A DNA stretch of 16,372 nt from Desulfobacteraceae bacterium (GCA_030597505.1 JAUVRS010000019.1:1-16372), one strand, 5' to 3'. Shown: positions 6,888 through 13,436, numbered from the stretch's first letter. Program-made: numbers and translations. Notes: a model not told the origin generated them from the sequence alone.

Positions 6888-7667
6888 TTACAGATATTTG
6901 CGTGTCTTTTCCTCTGCCCCCAGCAGCCCCCGGGCCAGCAGAAGCGTCTGATTTCGGTCCTCCATCTTTAGGGCCTGCTCAAGTCCGCCGGCATCCAGAT
7001 TCATATTGATTGCCTCTTTTGTAAGCCAGAGCCCCATGGGATTCTTGCTGTTCATGGTCCGGGCCAGTTCCAATGTGGTCTCCATAAGCGTTTCCCGCTC
7101 CACAACCCTGCTTACAAGCCCGAGGGACATGGCCTCGTCTGCCGACATAAAGTTTCCTGTTAGCATAAATTCATAGGCCCTCCCGGCTCCGATGAGGCGG
7201 GGGAGAAAGTAGCTGCACGCCATATCCGCCCCCCCCAGCCCCACATTTATATATGCGGCTGAGAAACGGGCGTCAGTGCTTATTATTCGAAGGTCTGATG
7301 CCAGGGCAAAGCTGAATCCCAGACCCGCTGCCGGGCCGTGGACCGCACAGATAATGGGCTGAGGTACCTGTCTCATGGCCAGATTCAGCCTTCCCATACG
7401 CGACTGATACCTGTAAAACTGATCCATGTTCATGTCCGGCAGCATCTTCATGGCCTCTTTCATGTCAAGACCCGCGCAAAACCCTCGTTCACCGTTCCCC
7501 CTTAGGATAATCACATGGGTGTCCAGATCATCCATCCGATCTCTCCAAAAGGCCTCCAGCTCCTCCATCATCCGGTAACTGATCGAGTTGTATCTGCGGG
7601 GGCGATTTAAAGACAAAATGCCAATGCCTTTTTCCACAACTTTGTATTCAATGGTCTCATAATCCAT
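6888..7667 (-). CDS. Crotonase (enoyl-CoA hydratase/isomerase) superfamily protein
   Basis: 259 aa from the ATG at 7665-7667, preceded at a longish spacing by AAGGA. A GTG at 7686-7688 would add 7 residues but has no Shine-Dalgarno. The family binds acyl-CoA thioesters. The oxyanion-hole segments are present: FCAGLDMKEA and HGPAAGLGFSFALASD. LPRLIGAGRAYEFMLTG and the C-terminal helix are also typical. The two general acid/base glutamates of rat enoyl-CoA hydratase (Glu144, Glu164) are replaced here: the GGGCE-like position reads GLGFS, and the PEI-like position reads YIN. An Asp in the GGADM turn follows, as in a recognised group of crotonases with a G(A/C)D turn. A simple hydratase role should therefore not be assumed. 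The neighbouring Fe-S protein lies upstream on the same strand. Confidence 0.85.
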   Translation of the reverse strand: MDYETIEYKVVEKGIGILSLNRPRRYNSISYRMMEELEAFWRDRMDDLDTHVIILRGNGERGFCAGLDMKEAMKMLPDMNMDQFYRYQSRMGRLNLAMRQVPQPIICAVHGPAAGLGFSFALASDLRIISTDARFSAAYINVGLGGADMACSYFLPRLIGAGRAYEFMLTGNFMSADEAMSLGLVSRVVERETLMETTLELARTMNSKNPMGLWLTKEAINMNLDAGGLEQALKMEDRNQTLLLARGLLGAEEKTRKYL

Positions 7668-7752
7668 TGCGCTTTTTTCCTTTTTCACTTGTTAAACCGG
7701 TTTTCGAAAGTCAACCACCATCGCTAAGAAAAGTTGCTTGATCAGTCCTTTT

Positions 7753-8754
7753 CTATTCCGGTACAAAATCAGCAGACCTCACTTCATCAAAACTGATGGC
7801 CTCTTCCGGGCATGTCACCGTGCAAAGCCCGCAGCCCATACACTTTTCACCGTCAATAGAGGCGGTACCCCCTTCACCATCCATGTGAATCGCATCAAAA
7901 TAACATCTTTCCAAACAGACCTCGCATGAAGAACACAACTCGGTATCCACCATAGCCGTAAACCGGCTCGGCACCACAAATTTTTTGTGGCCCGTACGAA
8001 CGGAGGGCCAATTAAGACAGCAATCACTACAGCAATTGCAGATCACGTGACCCGGCGCCCGTTGGTTATTCCCCACGTGGACAAGGCCTTCTTCCTCGCA
8101 TTTTTTTAGTATCTCAAGGGTCTCCTCTTTTTCAAGCCGACGTCCCGTCCCCCGCTCGATGGCGTAATCAGCGGCCTTGTTTATCTGGATACAGACCTCC
8201 ACAGTCTTCCCGCAGGCACCGTCAATCACTCGACACGAACAGGGTGTCACGGCCAGGCTTCTGGCCTCATTTACGATGTTTTTTATATCGTCAAAGGCAA
8301 GGATATGCGTCTTGGCGTCAATGGTGATGTTGACCGGTATCACCCGTATGACGGGCGAAGGCAACACCTCCTCTATCTTCCGGCTGTACCCGTCAAACTC
8401 TATTGCCATAAACTCTCGCCACAGATCCAACATCTCTTGAGGCGGGTTCAGCATGACCGCAGTGGCATCATGCATCTGAAGCAGATTCCGCACACGATAA
8501 TACCGGGTACCGGTCTCTTTTTTTGATTTAAAGATCAACCCTTTGTCAAAAAGAGAGCCGACCATCCATTCAACCTCGGCTTCAGCAATCCCGGTCTTCT
8601 CCGCTAACTCCTCAATGGGGGCGGGCGGCGATGCCGCCAACAAAACCCGCGCCTCCTCTTTGCTGGTCAGACTCTCAAAGATCCCGGGGATAAATTTGGA
8701 TTCACCCGCGCCCAATCCTTCAGCCAATTCCTGATATACCGCCTTTTCCGTCAT
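7753..8754 (-). CDS. Winged-helix / Cys-rich / 2[4Fe-4S] ferredoxin-domain protein
   Basis: 333 aa; ATG at 8752-8754 with the Shine-Dalgarno AGGAGGAG. The N-terminal ~90 residues look like a winged-helix DNA-binding-type domain (IEELAEKTGIAEAEVEWMVGSLFDKGLI). The middle domain has a Cys pattern CSC...C...C (C172, C174, C181, C188) and a dense CNCCSDCC cluster (239-246), which may bind another Fe-S cluster or metal. The C-terminus is a bacterial-type ferredoxin domain with two CX2CX2CX3C motifs (C274-C284 and C305-C315). No transmembrane segment is visible. Proteins of this layout occur in sulfate-reducing deltaproteobacteria and some archaea, often near acyl-CoA metabolism genes; the function is not established. 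The crotonase gene follows 86 bases downstream on the same strand. It could be an electron-transfer protein or a redox-responsive regulator. Confidence 0.75.
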   Translation of the reverse strand: MTEKAVYQELAEGLGAGESKFIPGIFESLTSKEEARVLLAASPPAPIEELAEKTGIAEAEVEWMVGSLFDKGLIFKSKKETGTRYYRVRNLLQMHDATAVMLNPPQEMLDLWREFMAIEFDGYSRKIEEVLPSPVIRVIPVNITIDAKTHILAFDDIKNIVNEARSLAVTPCSCRVIDGACGKTVEVCIQINKAADYAIERGTGRRLEKEETLEILKKCEEEGLVHVGNNQRAPGHVICNCCSDCCLNWPSVRTGHKKFVVPSRFTAMVDTELCSSCEVCLERCYFDAIHMDGEGGTASIDGEKCMGCGLCTVTCPEEAISFDEVRSADFVPE

Positions 8755-8825
8755 TTTTATTCTCCTCCTTTGATCCTAAGGGCCTGCGCAGAAATAACTT
8801 CGCAGAATTAGCGCCCGGATTTTGG

Positions 8826-8945
8826 TCAGATAACCGTGGCCGTAATAAAGGCAATGTGATGCTGTTCAGATTTTTCGACCACATCCCGGATATGGTCCAA
8901 AAAACTGTTGATAGACGGGAAGGTTTTCTGCCACGTATGGGACAT
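8826..8945 (-). CDS. Possible 39-aa small protein after the cyclase gene
   Basis: A short frame starting with ATG (8943-8945), 16 bases after the diadenylate cyclase stop on the same strand. Only a weak AGGA lies upstream. The predicted peptide is helical in character (FLDHIRDVVEKSEQHH) and ends in a hydrophobic tail. I do not recognise it, and chance openness is quite possible. Confidence 0.22.
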   Translation of the reverse strand: MSHTWQKTFPSINSFLDHIRDVVEKSEQHHIAFITATVI

Positions 8946-8961
8946 CCGATTCTCGTCCTGT

Positions 8962-10131
8962 TTATTGTTTTTTCTTAAACTCAAACGCCAACTGAGGAGG
9001 ATCAATATCAACCACACTGAGTCCGTCATTATCCAAGAGTATCTGGTCTCGGGTAATACGGAATAATCTACTACCGACATGGGCATTTGACAAGTCAACG
9101 GACACATTCACATCTTCCGGGCCCAGGGTGCTCGCATCCTTTCTTAGCCCTCGAACCGTCAGCGTCACAACGGGATCAACCGGCTTTACAACCTCAATAT
9201 TCTTTGGGCAATTTTTCAATTCCACCGGAACCTCTAGATTGACCTGGAAGTTTTGCTGCCCCGCCAGCAGAAGCCACAAGATACTCACCAGTGCCAGTGA
9301 GGTGAGTTTCACACGCCATCGGTTACTCATAAGAAACTGGATCTTTTCCACCCAACTCTTTTTTGGAGCGCCAAGGGGCACAACCATTTCAAGCAGGAAC
9401 TCTGACAATTTCTGGGAGTTGTCTATTCTTTCCATAATGCCCCCCCGGGCCAGAGACACCTTGCCTCGCTCCTCAGAAACCACCACCACACAGGCATCAC
9501 AACGCTCGGAAAGACCCAGCGCCGCCCTGTGACGCGTACCCCATTTTTTTGGTACTCCCTCCGAAGAACTGAGCGGCAGATAACAGGATACCATAGCGAC
9601 CCGTCCACCCCTAATGAGCATGGCGCCATCGTGCAGTGGGGATTCCTTGTGAAAGATGCTCATCAACAACTCGGAATTTGGCGCCCCCTCCAGTTCTTGT
9701 CCTTCAGTGATATGTTCACCTACCAAATCACCCCGTTCAATGATGACCAAGGCCCCTATTCTTTGGTCGGCCAATGTGAATACTGCCCGGGTAAAATCGG
9801 GTATCCACTCCTCGAGGCTGGTGATCTTGCGGACACCGAGCGCGCGAAGTGGGTTTACCCGTTCAAGCACCTGCCGGATCTCCGATTGAAAAAGGATGAT
9901 CAGGAGGATCACCAAGACCTGCCAGAAGACCTGAAATACCCAGGTCGTTAGAAACAACCCCCAAAAGCGCGCTACCGTATACACAATGCCGAGCCCCAGG
10001 AGCCCAACCAGTGCCTTAAAGGCCTTTGTCCCTTTAAACCAGGTATAGAGATAGTAGGCTACGACCGTCAAAAAGATGATATCCAGGACATCCTGAAATC
10101 GGAGATTGGCGATGATGGCGGAAAAATACAT
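8962..10131 (-). CDS. cdaA: Diadenylate cyclase (CdaA-type) fused to a YbbR domain
   Basis: 389 aa from the ATG at 10129-10131, with AGGAGG just upstream; a TTG at 10141-10143 overlaps that site. The N-terminus has three predicted membrane helices (about residues 15-90), as in CdaA. The DisA_N cyclase domain follows, with the catalytic DGA (about 168-170, in SPLHDGAMLI) and RHR (about 200-202, in GTRHRAALGLSE) motifs that condense two ATP into cyclic di-AMP. After a linker comes a fourth membrane segment (about 275-292) and one YbbR-type beta domain (about 295-385). In Firmicutes, CdaA and its YbbR-repeat regulator CdaR are separate adjacent proteins; here both functions are joined in one polypeptide. 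C-di-AMP usually controls osmolyte/K+ transport and wall homeostasis. A MITE sits 37 bases upstream of the start. Confidence 0.88.
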   Translation of the reverse strand: MYFSAIIANLRFQDVLDIIFLTVVAYYLYTWFKGTKAFKALVGLLGLGIVYTVARFWGLFLTTWVFQVFWQVLVILLIILFQSEIRQVLERVNPLRALGVRKITSLEEWIPDFTRAVFTLADQRIGALVIIERGDLVGEHITEGQELEGAPNSELLMSIFHKESPLHDGAMLIRGGRVAMVSCYLPLSSSEGVPKKWGTRHRAALGLSERCDACVVVVSEERGKVSLARGGIMERIDNSQKLSEFLLEMVVPLGAPKKSWVEKIQFLMSNRWRVKLTSLALVSILWLLLAGQQNFQVNLEVPVELKNCPKNIEVVKPVDPVVTLTVRGLRKDASTLGPEDVNVSVDLSNAHVGSRLFRITRDQILLDNDGLSVVDIDPPQLAFEFKKKQ

Positions 10132-10167
10132 GATCCTCCTCAAAAACGAATATCATTCCCATGAATT

Positions 10168-10175
10168 CTTTTTGG
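10168..10175 (+). repeat. Left 8-bp target-site duplication of the MITE
   Basis: CTTTTTGG, identical to the sequence directly after the right end of the element (10437-10444). Confidence 0.75.
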
Positions 10176-10436
10176 GTAACTTCTCAATAAGTCCGGGAGA
10201 AATAGTAGGATTTCTGGGGTGGGGTTCGGGTGTTTCTTGGAGGCGCTCTCTCAAAGTGGATTTACTTCTCATTTTCGCAGTGGCTGATATTTGGGGTTTT
10301 CTCCTAATGAACCCTTATTGGCTTCTCCATGCTTTCGCCAAAACTCCAAATATCAGCCACGCTACGACGACTGGTTTAGAGAGCGCCGGAGAGAAACAGT
10401 TGAACCCCACAGTGCCCGAACTTATTGAGACCTTAC
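10176..10436. mobile_element. 261-bp MITE (fold-back element), IS66-like ends
   Basis: A non-coding element whose two halves form a near-complete imperfect inverted repeat. The terminal 22 bp (10176-10197 and 10415-10436) match at 19 of 22 positions and begin GTAA. An internal 15-bp arm is perfect (10280-10294 with 10346-10360), and the sequence between, including GCGCTCTCT, is also largely complementary. It is bounded by a perfect 8-bp direct repeat. GTAA termini and 8-bp duplications are the hallmark of IS66-family transposition, so mobilisation in trans by an IS66-type transposase is inferred; no transposase is present. A + strand frame across it (10106-10447) is not a gene. Confidence 0.85.
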
Positions 10437-10444
10437 CTTTTTGG
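10437..10444 (+). repeat. Right 8-bp target-site duplication of the MITE
   Basis: CTTTTTGG, identical to 10168-10175. Confidence 0.75.
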
Positions 10445-10461
10445 TAATGCCAGAAAATGGC

Positions 10462-10467
10462 TATAAT
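10462..10467 (+). promoter_or_regulatory. Perfect -10 hexamer upstream of the sigma-54 activator gene
   Basis: TATAAT lies just outside the right end of the MITE and about 190 bases before the activator gene. The -35 match is poor (TTGGTA at 10441-10446, 15-bp spacing, formed by the duplicated target and flanking sequence). If used, the leader would be long. The rest of 10445-10657 shows no gene. Confidence 0.35.
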
Positions 10468-10657
10468 TTCAACTCCCATTTAGAGCGCGTCTGAATCTTC
10501 ATTTCAGACTGGTGTAAAGGATTTGATCCATAAGGAAGGGTTCACTCCCTGTTACCCGGCGGTTTCTTCTTGATGCCGCAATCTCTTTTTACTATATTCG
10601 TGCGCCAGGGAGACTCCCCAACCAATATTCTTTTTTTTCCTGTTTGGTGCACAACAC

Positions 10658-11995
10658 GTGGATGACTTGAAGCTCGAAAAGGTCCTTTCGGACAAAAAAA
10701 ATCTGGAACGAATCCTGGATAATCTAAAGGAAGGTATCATTGCCCATGACACCCGCCGACGTATTGTCTTTTTCAACCGATCTGCCGAGGAACTGACCGG
10801 GTATCGGCGAGACCAAATCCTTGGGCAAGACTGCCACAAAGTCTTTAGTCAGCCCTTTTGCGGAGACCGATGTTCCTTTTGCACTTCGCCGCCCCATTCC
10901 TGGAAAGACAAGGATTATCCGGTTTCCATTTTGACCAGAGGGGGGGAAATTCGACGTGTTGAAATGACCGTAACCGGAATGAATGATGATGCCGGGAAAT
11001 TTGTGGGCATCATTGCCGCTTTTCGGGACGTCACCGATCTGATCGGGTTAAAAATAATGACCGGTGACCTAAAGGGATTTGGAGGTATCATTGGCCGAAC
11101 CCCTGAGATGCTTCAGATTTATAGCCAGATACAGGACCTGGCCGCCAGTAACTATCCCGTGCATATCACCGGTGAAACCGGTACGGGGAAGGAACTGGTG
11201 GCAAAGGCCATTCACAATGAAAGTCGCAGATCCGGTGGCCCTTTTGTTCCTATCAACTGCGCCGCACTCCCCGAAGGGATGCTTGAAAGCGAACTTTTCG
11301 GTCATGTAAAAGGCGCCTTTACCGGCGCCTTACGGGACAAAAAGGGGCGATTCGAGCTGGCTCACAATGGGACTCTTTTGCTCGATGAGGTCGCCGATCT
11401 CCCCCAGACCGTCCAGGCAAAACTCTTGCGGGTGCTTCAGGACGGCACGTTTGAAAGGGTGGGCGGAGAGAAACGGGTTTCGATGGATGTGCGCCTGATC
11501 AGTGCCACCAACAAGGACTTGAAAAAACAAGTAAAGAGGGGCAAATTCCGCGATGACCTGTATTATCGAATAAATGTCGTCCCCCTCCATTTGCCCCCTA
11601 TTCGGGAGCGCAAAAAAGACATTCCACTGCTTGTCGAACATTTTCTGGAAGCAGCCCTAAAAGAGGGTCAAAAGACAGAAGGGATTTCAAAAGAGGGTTT
11701 GGCCATAATAATGGAATATCCATGGCCGGGAAATGTTCGAGAATTGCAAAGCGCCATCCATTTTGCCCTGGTGAAATGCAGGGGGCGGATAATCCGGCCG
11801 ACCCATCTGCCGAGGGAACTCAGGGCCTGGAAAAATGAAAGGGCATCTCGGGGGCCTTCCAAAAAACTAAACCTTGTTCAGGTTCAAGCGGCCTTGAAAA
11901 AGAGCGGTGGGAACAAGGCAAAGGCGGCCCGGGACCTGGGTGTGGGCCGGGCCACCCTCTACAGGTTTCTCAACGATTCTTTACTTGTCTCATGA
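10658..11995 (+). CDS. PAS-domain sigma-54-dependent transcriptional activator (NtrC family)
   Basis: 445 aa. An N-terminal PAS sensor domain (about 12-130; NLKEGIIAHD, VFFNRSAEELTGY) replaces a receiver domain. It carries a Cys cluster C59-X8-C68-X3-C72-X2-C75 that could hold a redox-active or Fe-S centre. The AAA+ domain (about 140-375) has Walker A GETGTGKE (172-179), the sigma-54-contacting GAFTGA loop (219-224), Walker B LLLDE and the WPGNVREL sensor. A Fis-type helix-turn-helix closes the protein (GGNKAKAARDLGVGRATLYRFL). It should remodel sigma-54 RNA polymerase at -24/-12 promoters in response to a small-molecule or redox signal. The start is GTG at 10658 without a clear Shine-Dalgarno; the frame is open upstream to 10574 but has no ATG or GTG there. 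The gene directly precedes the oxygen-defence genes, its likely targets. Confidence 0.93.
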   Translation: MDDLKLEKVLSDKKNLERILDNLKEGIIAHDTRRRIVFFNRSAEELTGYRRDQILGQDCHKVFSQPFCGDRCSFCTSPPHSWKDKDYPVSILTRGGEIRRVEMTVTGMNDDAGKFVGIIAAFRDVTDLIGLKIMTGDLKGFGGIIGRTPEMLQIYSQIQDLAASNYPVHITGETGTGKELVAKAIHNESRRSGGPFVPINCAALPEGMLESELFGHVKGAFTGALRDKKGRFELAHNGTLLLDEVADLPQTVQAKLLRVLQDGTFERVGGEKRVSMDVRLISATNKDLKKQVKRGKFRDDLYYRINVVPLHLPPIRERKKDIPLLVEHFLEAALKEGQKTEGISKEGLAIIMEYPWPGNVRELQSAIHFALVKCRGRIIRPTHLPRELRAWKNERASRGPSKKLNLVQVQAALKKSGGNKAKAARDLGVGRATLYRFLNDSLLVS

Positions 11996-12028
11996 TACAC
12001 TTATGTCTCAATATAAAACATGAGACAA
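11985..12028. promoter_or_regulatory. Cluster of TGAGACA boxes, candidate activator binding sites
   Basis: Three copies of one motif lie in 44 bases. TGTCTCA occurs at 11986-11992 (overlapping the activator stop codon) and at 12004-12010, and TGAGACA at 12021-12027. The first and third form a perfect 10-bp inverted repeat (11985-11994 with 12019-12028). The second and third form a 7-bp dyad with a 10-base spacer. This dyad geometry suits a dimeric Fis-type helix-turn-helix. A further copy is at 12258-12264. Confidence 0.45.
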
Positions 12029-12257
12029 TGATAGACTTCTTATTGAAACCCGTCTAGATATCAAATCATGCCGCCTCTGTCGTATCTTCATATAACCTTA
12101 TGAAATTCAAAAAGATTTTGGCTTCCTTATTTCTTGTTGTAACACCAAACTAAACATGTCTGTAAACCTTGAAGACTCGCGATTGACCACCATCACGCAC
12201 TCACCCCTTATTAATCTTACCGCAATATCAGGATGTTATCCATAGGTGCAACAATCG

Positions 12258-12264
12258 TGAGACA
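12258..12264 (+). promoter_or_regulatory. Fourth TGAGACA box
   Basis: A single half-site copy of the box repeated at 11985-12028, about 110 bases upstream of the -24/-12-like promoter. That distance is typical for sigma-54 activator sites. Confidence 0.35.
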
Positions 12265-12335
12265 TAACTGCCTCAAGAATAAACCCTCCTTGACAGCCAG
12301 ATCTTTATTTTAGAACCGATTAAACGTTCCAACCC

Positions 12336-12347
12336 TATAATATTATA
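12336..12347. promoter_or_regulatory. TATAATATTATA palindrome, possible PerR/Fur-type box or -10 region
   Basis: A perfect 12-bp AT palindrome. It resembles the Bacillus PerR box (TTATAATNATTATAA) but has even rather than odd symmetry, and it also contains a perfect -10 hexamer. It lies just upstream of the -24/-12-like promoter, and a perR-like gene lies 1.3 kb downstream. Confidence 0.3.
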
Positions 12348-12371
12348 ACGGTTTTTTGACTACGTGTATTG

Positions 12372-12387
12372 TGGCACAAATCTTGAT
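12372..12387 (+). promoter_or_regulatory. Sigma-54 (-24/-12) promoter candidate
   Basis: TGGCACAAATCTTGAT keeps the -24 element TGGCAC and the TTG of the -12 element at the exact consensus spacing (TGGCACN5TTGCW). The single important deviation is A for the C of the -12 GC. Transcription would begin near 12399, about 33 bases before the next start codon. Confidence 0.5.
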
Positions 12388-12431
12388 ACTAACCAGTACA
12401 ATTCAAAAACAATTTTTTTCTGAGGGAACGA

Positions 12432-12632
12432 ATGAGGCCATGCGATGAAAGCATAAAAAAGACCTTGGAACTGACAAAATCCATGCTTGATGTGGCAGAC
12501 CAAGGAGACGCCGACCGAGAGGATTCGGGATGTGGTGTGCTCTATGGGGTCTTGCGAGATTCGGCCTATAAAATCAGAATGCTCGCAGAATCTGAACGAG
12601 AAAAACACATAAAAAAGGGCTGGTGGAAATGA
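12432..12632 (+). CDS. Conserved small helical protein heading the oxygen-defence genes
   Basis: 66 aa, ATG with GAGGGA upstream at good spacing. The sequence is charged and mostly helical. A distinctive central segment, DQGDADREDSGCGVLYGVL, is followed by RDSAYKIRMLAESEREKHIKKGWW. It resembles short uncharacterised proteins I associate with anaerobic deltaproteobacteria, but no function is known to me. There is one Cys (in SGCG), no signal peptide and no membrane segment, so it should be cytoplasmic. It is the first gene after the -24/-12-like promoter and is 64 bases ahead of a rubrerythrin gene, so a role in oxygen or redox stress is inferred from position only. Confidence 0.72.
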   Translation: MRPCDESIKKTLELTKSMLDVADQGDADREDSGCGVLYGVLRDSAYKIRMLAESEREKHIKKGWWK

Positions 12633-12696
12633 GGAATGAACAAGGTATTAGTAATTAGTAATGAGTATCAATCCATATCTAGAAAGGAGAAGAATT

Positions 12697-13191
12697 ATGA
12701 GTAATACAGAAAAGAACCTTTTGGAGGCATTTGCCGGAGAATCTCAAGCCAACCGTAAATATCTTGCCTTTGCCAAACAGGCTGACAAGGAAGGATATCC
12801 GCAAGCAGCGAGGCTTTTTCGGGCTGCTGCTGAGGCAGAGACGGTTCACGCGCATGCGCATCTCAAAGTCCTTGGAGGGATTAAAAGCACTGCAGAAAAC
12901 CTCAAAGAGGCCATCTCCGGCGAAACCCATGAATTTAAGGAGATGTATCCCGAGATGATAGGAACCGCCAAAGAAGAGGGTAATAAGGGAGCCGAAAGGT
13001 CATTTTCTTATGCCAATGCGGTCGAAGAGGTTCATGCCGGTCTCTATCAGAAAGCCCTGGACAATCTGGATAATCTAGAAGAGGCAGACATCTATGTCTG
13101 TTCTGTCTGTGGGTATACCTGCGAAGGGGAAGCGCCCGAGAGTTGTCCCGTATGCAATTCAAAGAAAAAGGCATTCTCAAAGGTGGACTAA
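12697..13191 (+). CDS. rbr: Rubrerythrin
   Basis: 164 aa from the ATG at 12697, which has AGGAGA upstream; an ATG 12 codons earlier (12661) lacks a site. Rubrerythrins reduce hydrogen peroxide in the cytoplasm of anaerobes with electrons from NAD(P)H via rubredoxin. The four-helix bundle carries the diiron ligands (Glu in FAGESQANRKY, EAETVHAHAH, GETHEFKEMYPEM, and EEVHAGLY). The C-terminal rubredoxin-like domain binds Fe(SCys)4 through YVCSVCGYTCEG and ESCPVC. The length is slightly below that of classical rubrerythrin (about 190 aa), the shortening being between the helices. A rubredoxin gene follows after 41 bases, and a second, longer rubrerythrin is encoded 0.9 kb downstream. Confidence 0.95.
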   Translation: MSNTEKNLLEAFAGESQANRKYLAFAKQADKEGYPQAARLFRAAAEAETVHAHAHLKVLGGIKSTAENLKEAISGETHEFKEMYPEMIGTAKEEGNKGAERSFSYANAVEEVHAGLYQKALDNLDNLEEADIYVCSVCGYTCEGEAPESCPVCNSKKKAFSKVD

Positions 13192-13232
13192 ACTGAGTTT
13201 CTAATAAATCGCCCAACAACAGGGGGATGACT

Positions 13233-13436
13233 ATGGCAAACCCGGAAGATATGTGGCAATGTCAAACTTCAAGCTGTGGATACATCTATGATCCGGACAG
13301 GGGTGACAGAAAGGGAAAAATTACAAAAGGAACCTCATTTCAGGATCTGCCGAAAGGGTGGAAATGTCCGGTTTGTGGGGCGGGTGTAAAATCGTTTCGG
13401 TCCCTTGCCGGTCAGGAGTCGGATCCGGGAAATTGA
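13233..13436 (+). CDS. Rubredoxin with a CX4C first metal motif
   Basis: 67 aa from the ATG at 13233, spaced 6 bases from AGGGGG; the ATG at 13227 overlaps that site. It is a one-electron carrier with an Fe(SCys)4 centre. Core features are GYIYDPDRGD, the aromatic/Pro segment FQDLPKGWKCPVCGA, and two Cys pairs. The first pair is C-QTSS-C, two residues longer than the normal CX2C; the second is the usual CPVC. A rubredoxin with the CX4C spacing (Rd2 of Desulfovibrio desulfuricans) has been characterised, so the insertion is compatible with iron binding but alters the site. The C-terminus has about 13 extra polar residues. Placed directly after rubrerythrin, it is the likely electron donor for one or both rubrerythrins or for desulfoferrodoxin. 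Confidence 0.9.
   Translation: MANPEDMWQCQTSSCGYIYDPDRGDRKGKITKGTSFQDLPKGWKCPVCGAGVKSFRSLAGQESDPGN

Larger units (their letters stand above)
11996..12431. other. Long regulatory interval upstream of the oxygen-defence genes
   Basis: 436 bases without a gene. It is AT-rich relative to its neighbours and holds the TGAGACA boxes, a palindrome at 12336-12347, a TTGACA hexamer (12290-12295) without a well-spaced -10, and a -24/-12-like promoter at 12372-12387. The rest shows nothing recognisable. Confidence 0.6.

Noticed and set aside
9128..9951. Several + strand frames opposite the diadenylate cyclase gene
   Set aside because: Antisense shadows; the minus strand carries intact DGA and RHR motifs.
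10106..10447. 113-codon + strand open frame before the activator gene
   Set aside because: It lies almost wholly in the MITE, has no Shine-Dalgarno, and its sequence is dictated by the inverted repeat.
12290..12295. TTGACA as a sigma-70 promoter for the oxygen-defence genes
   Set aside because: No -10 hexamer at 16-18 bp; the nearest TATAAT is 40 bp away.
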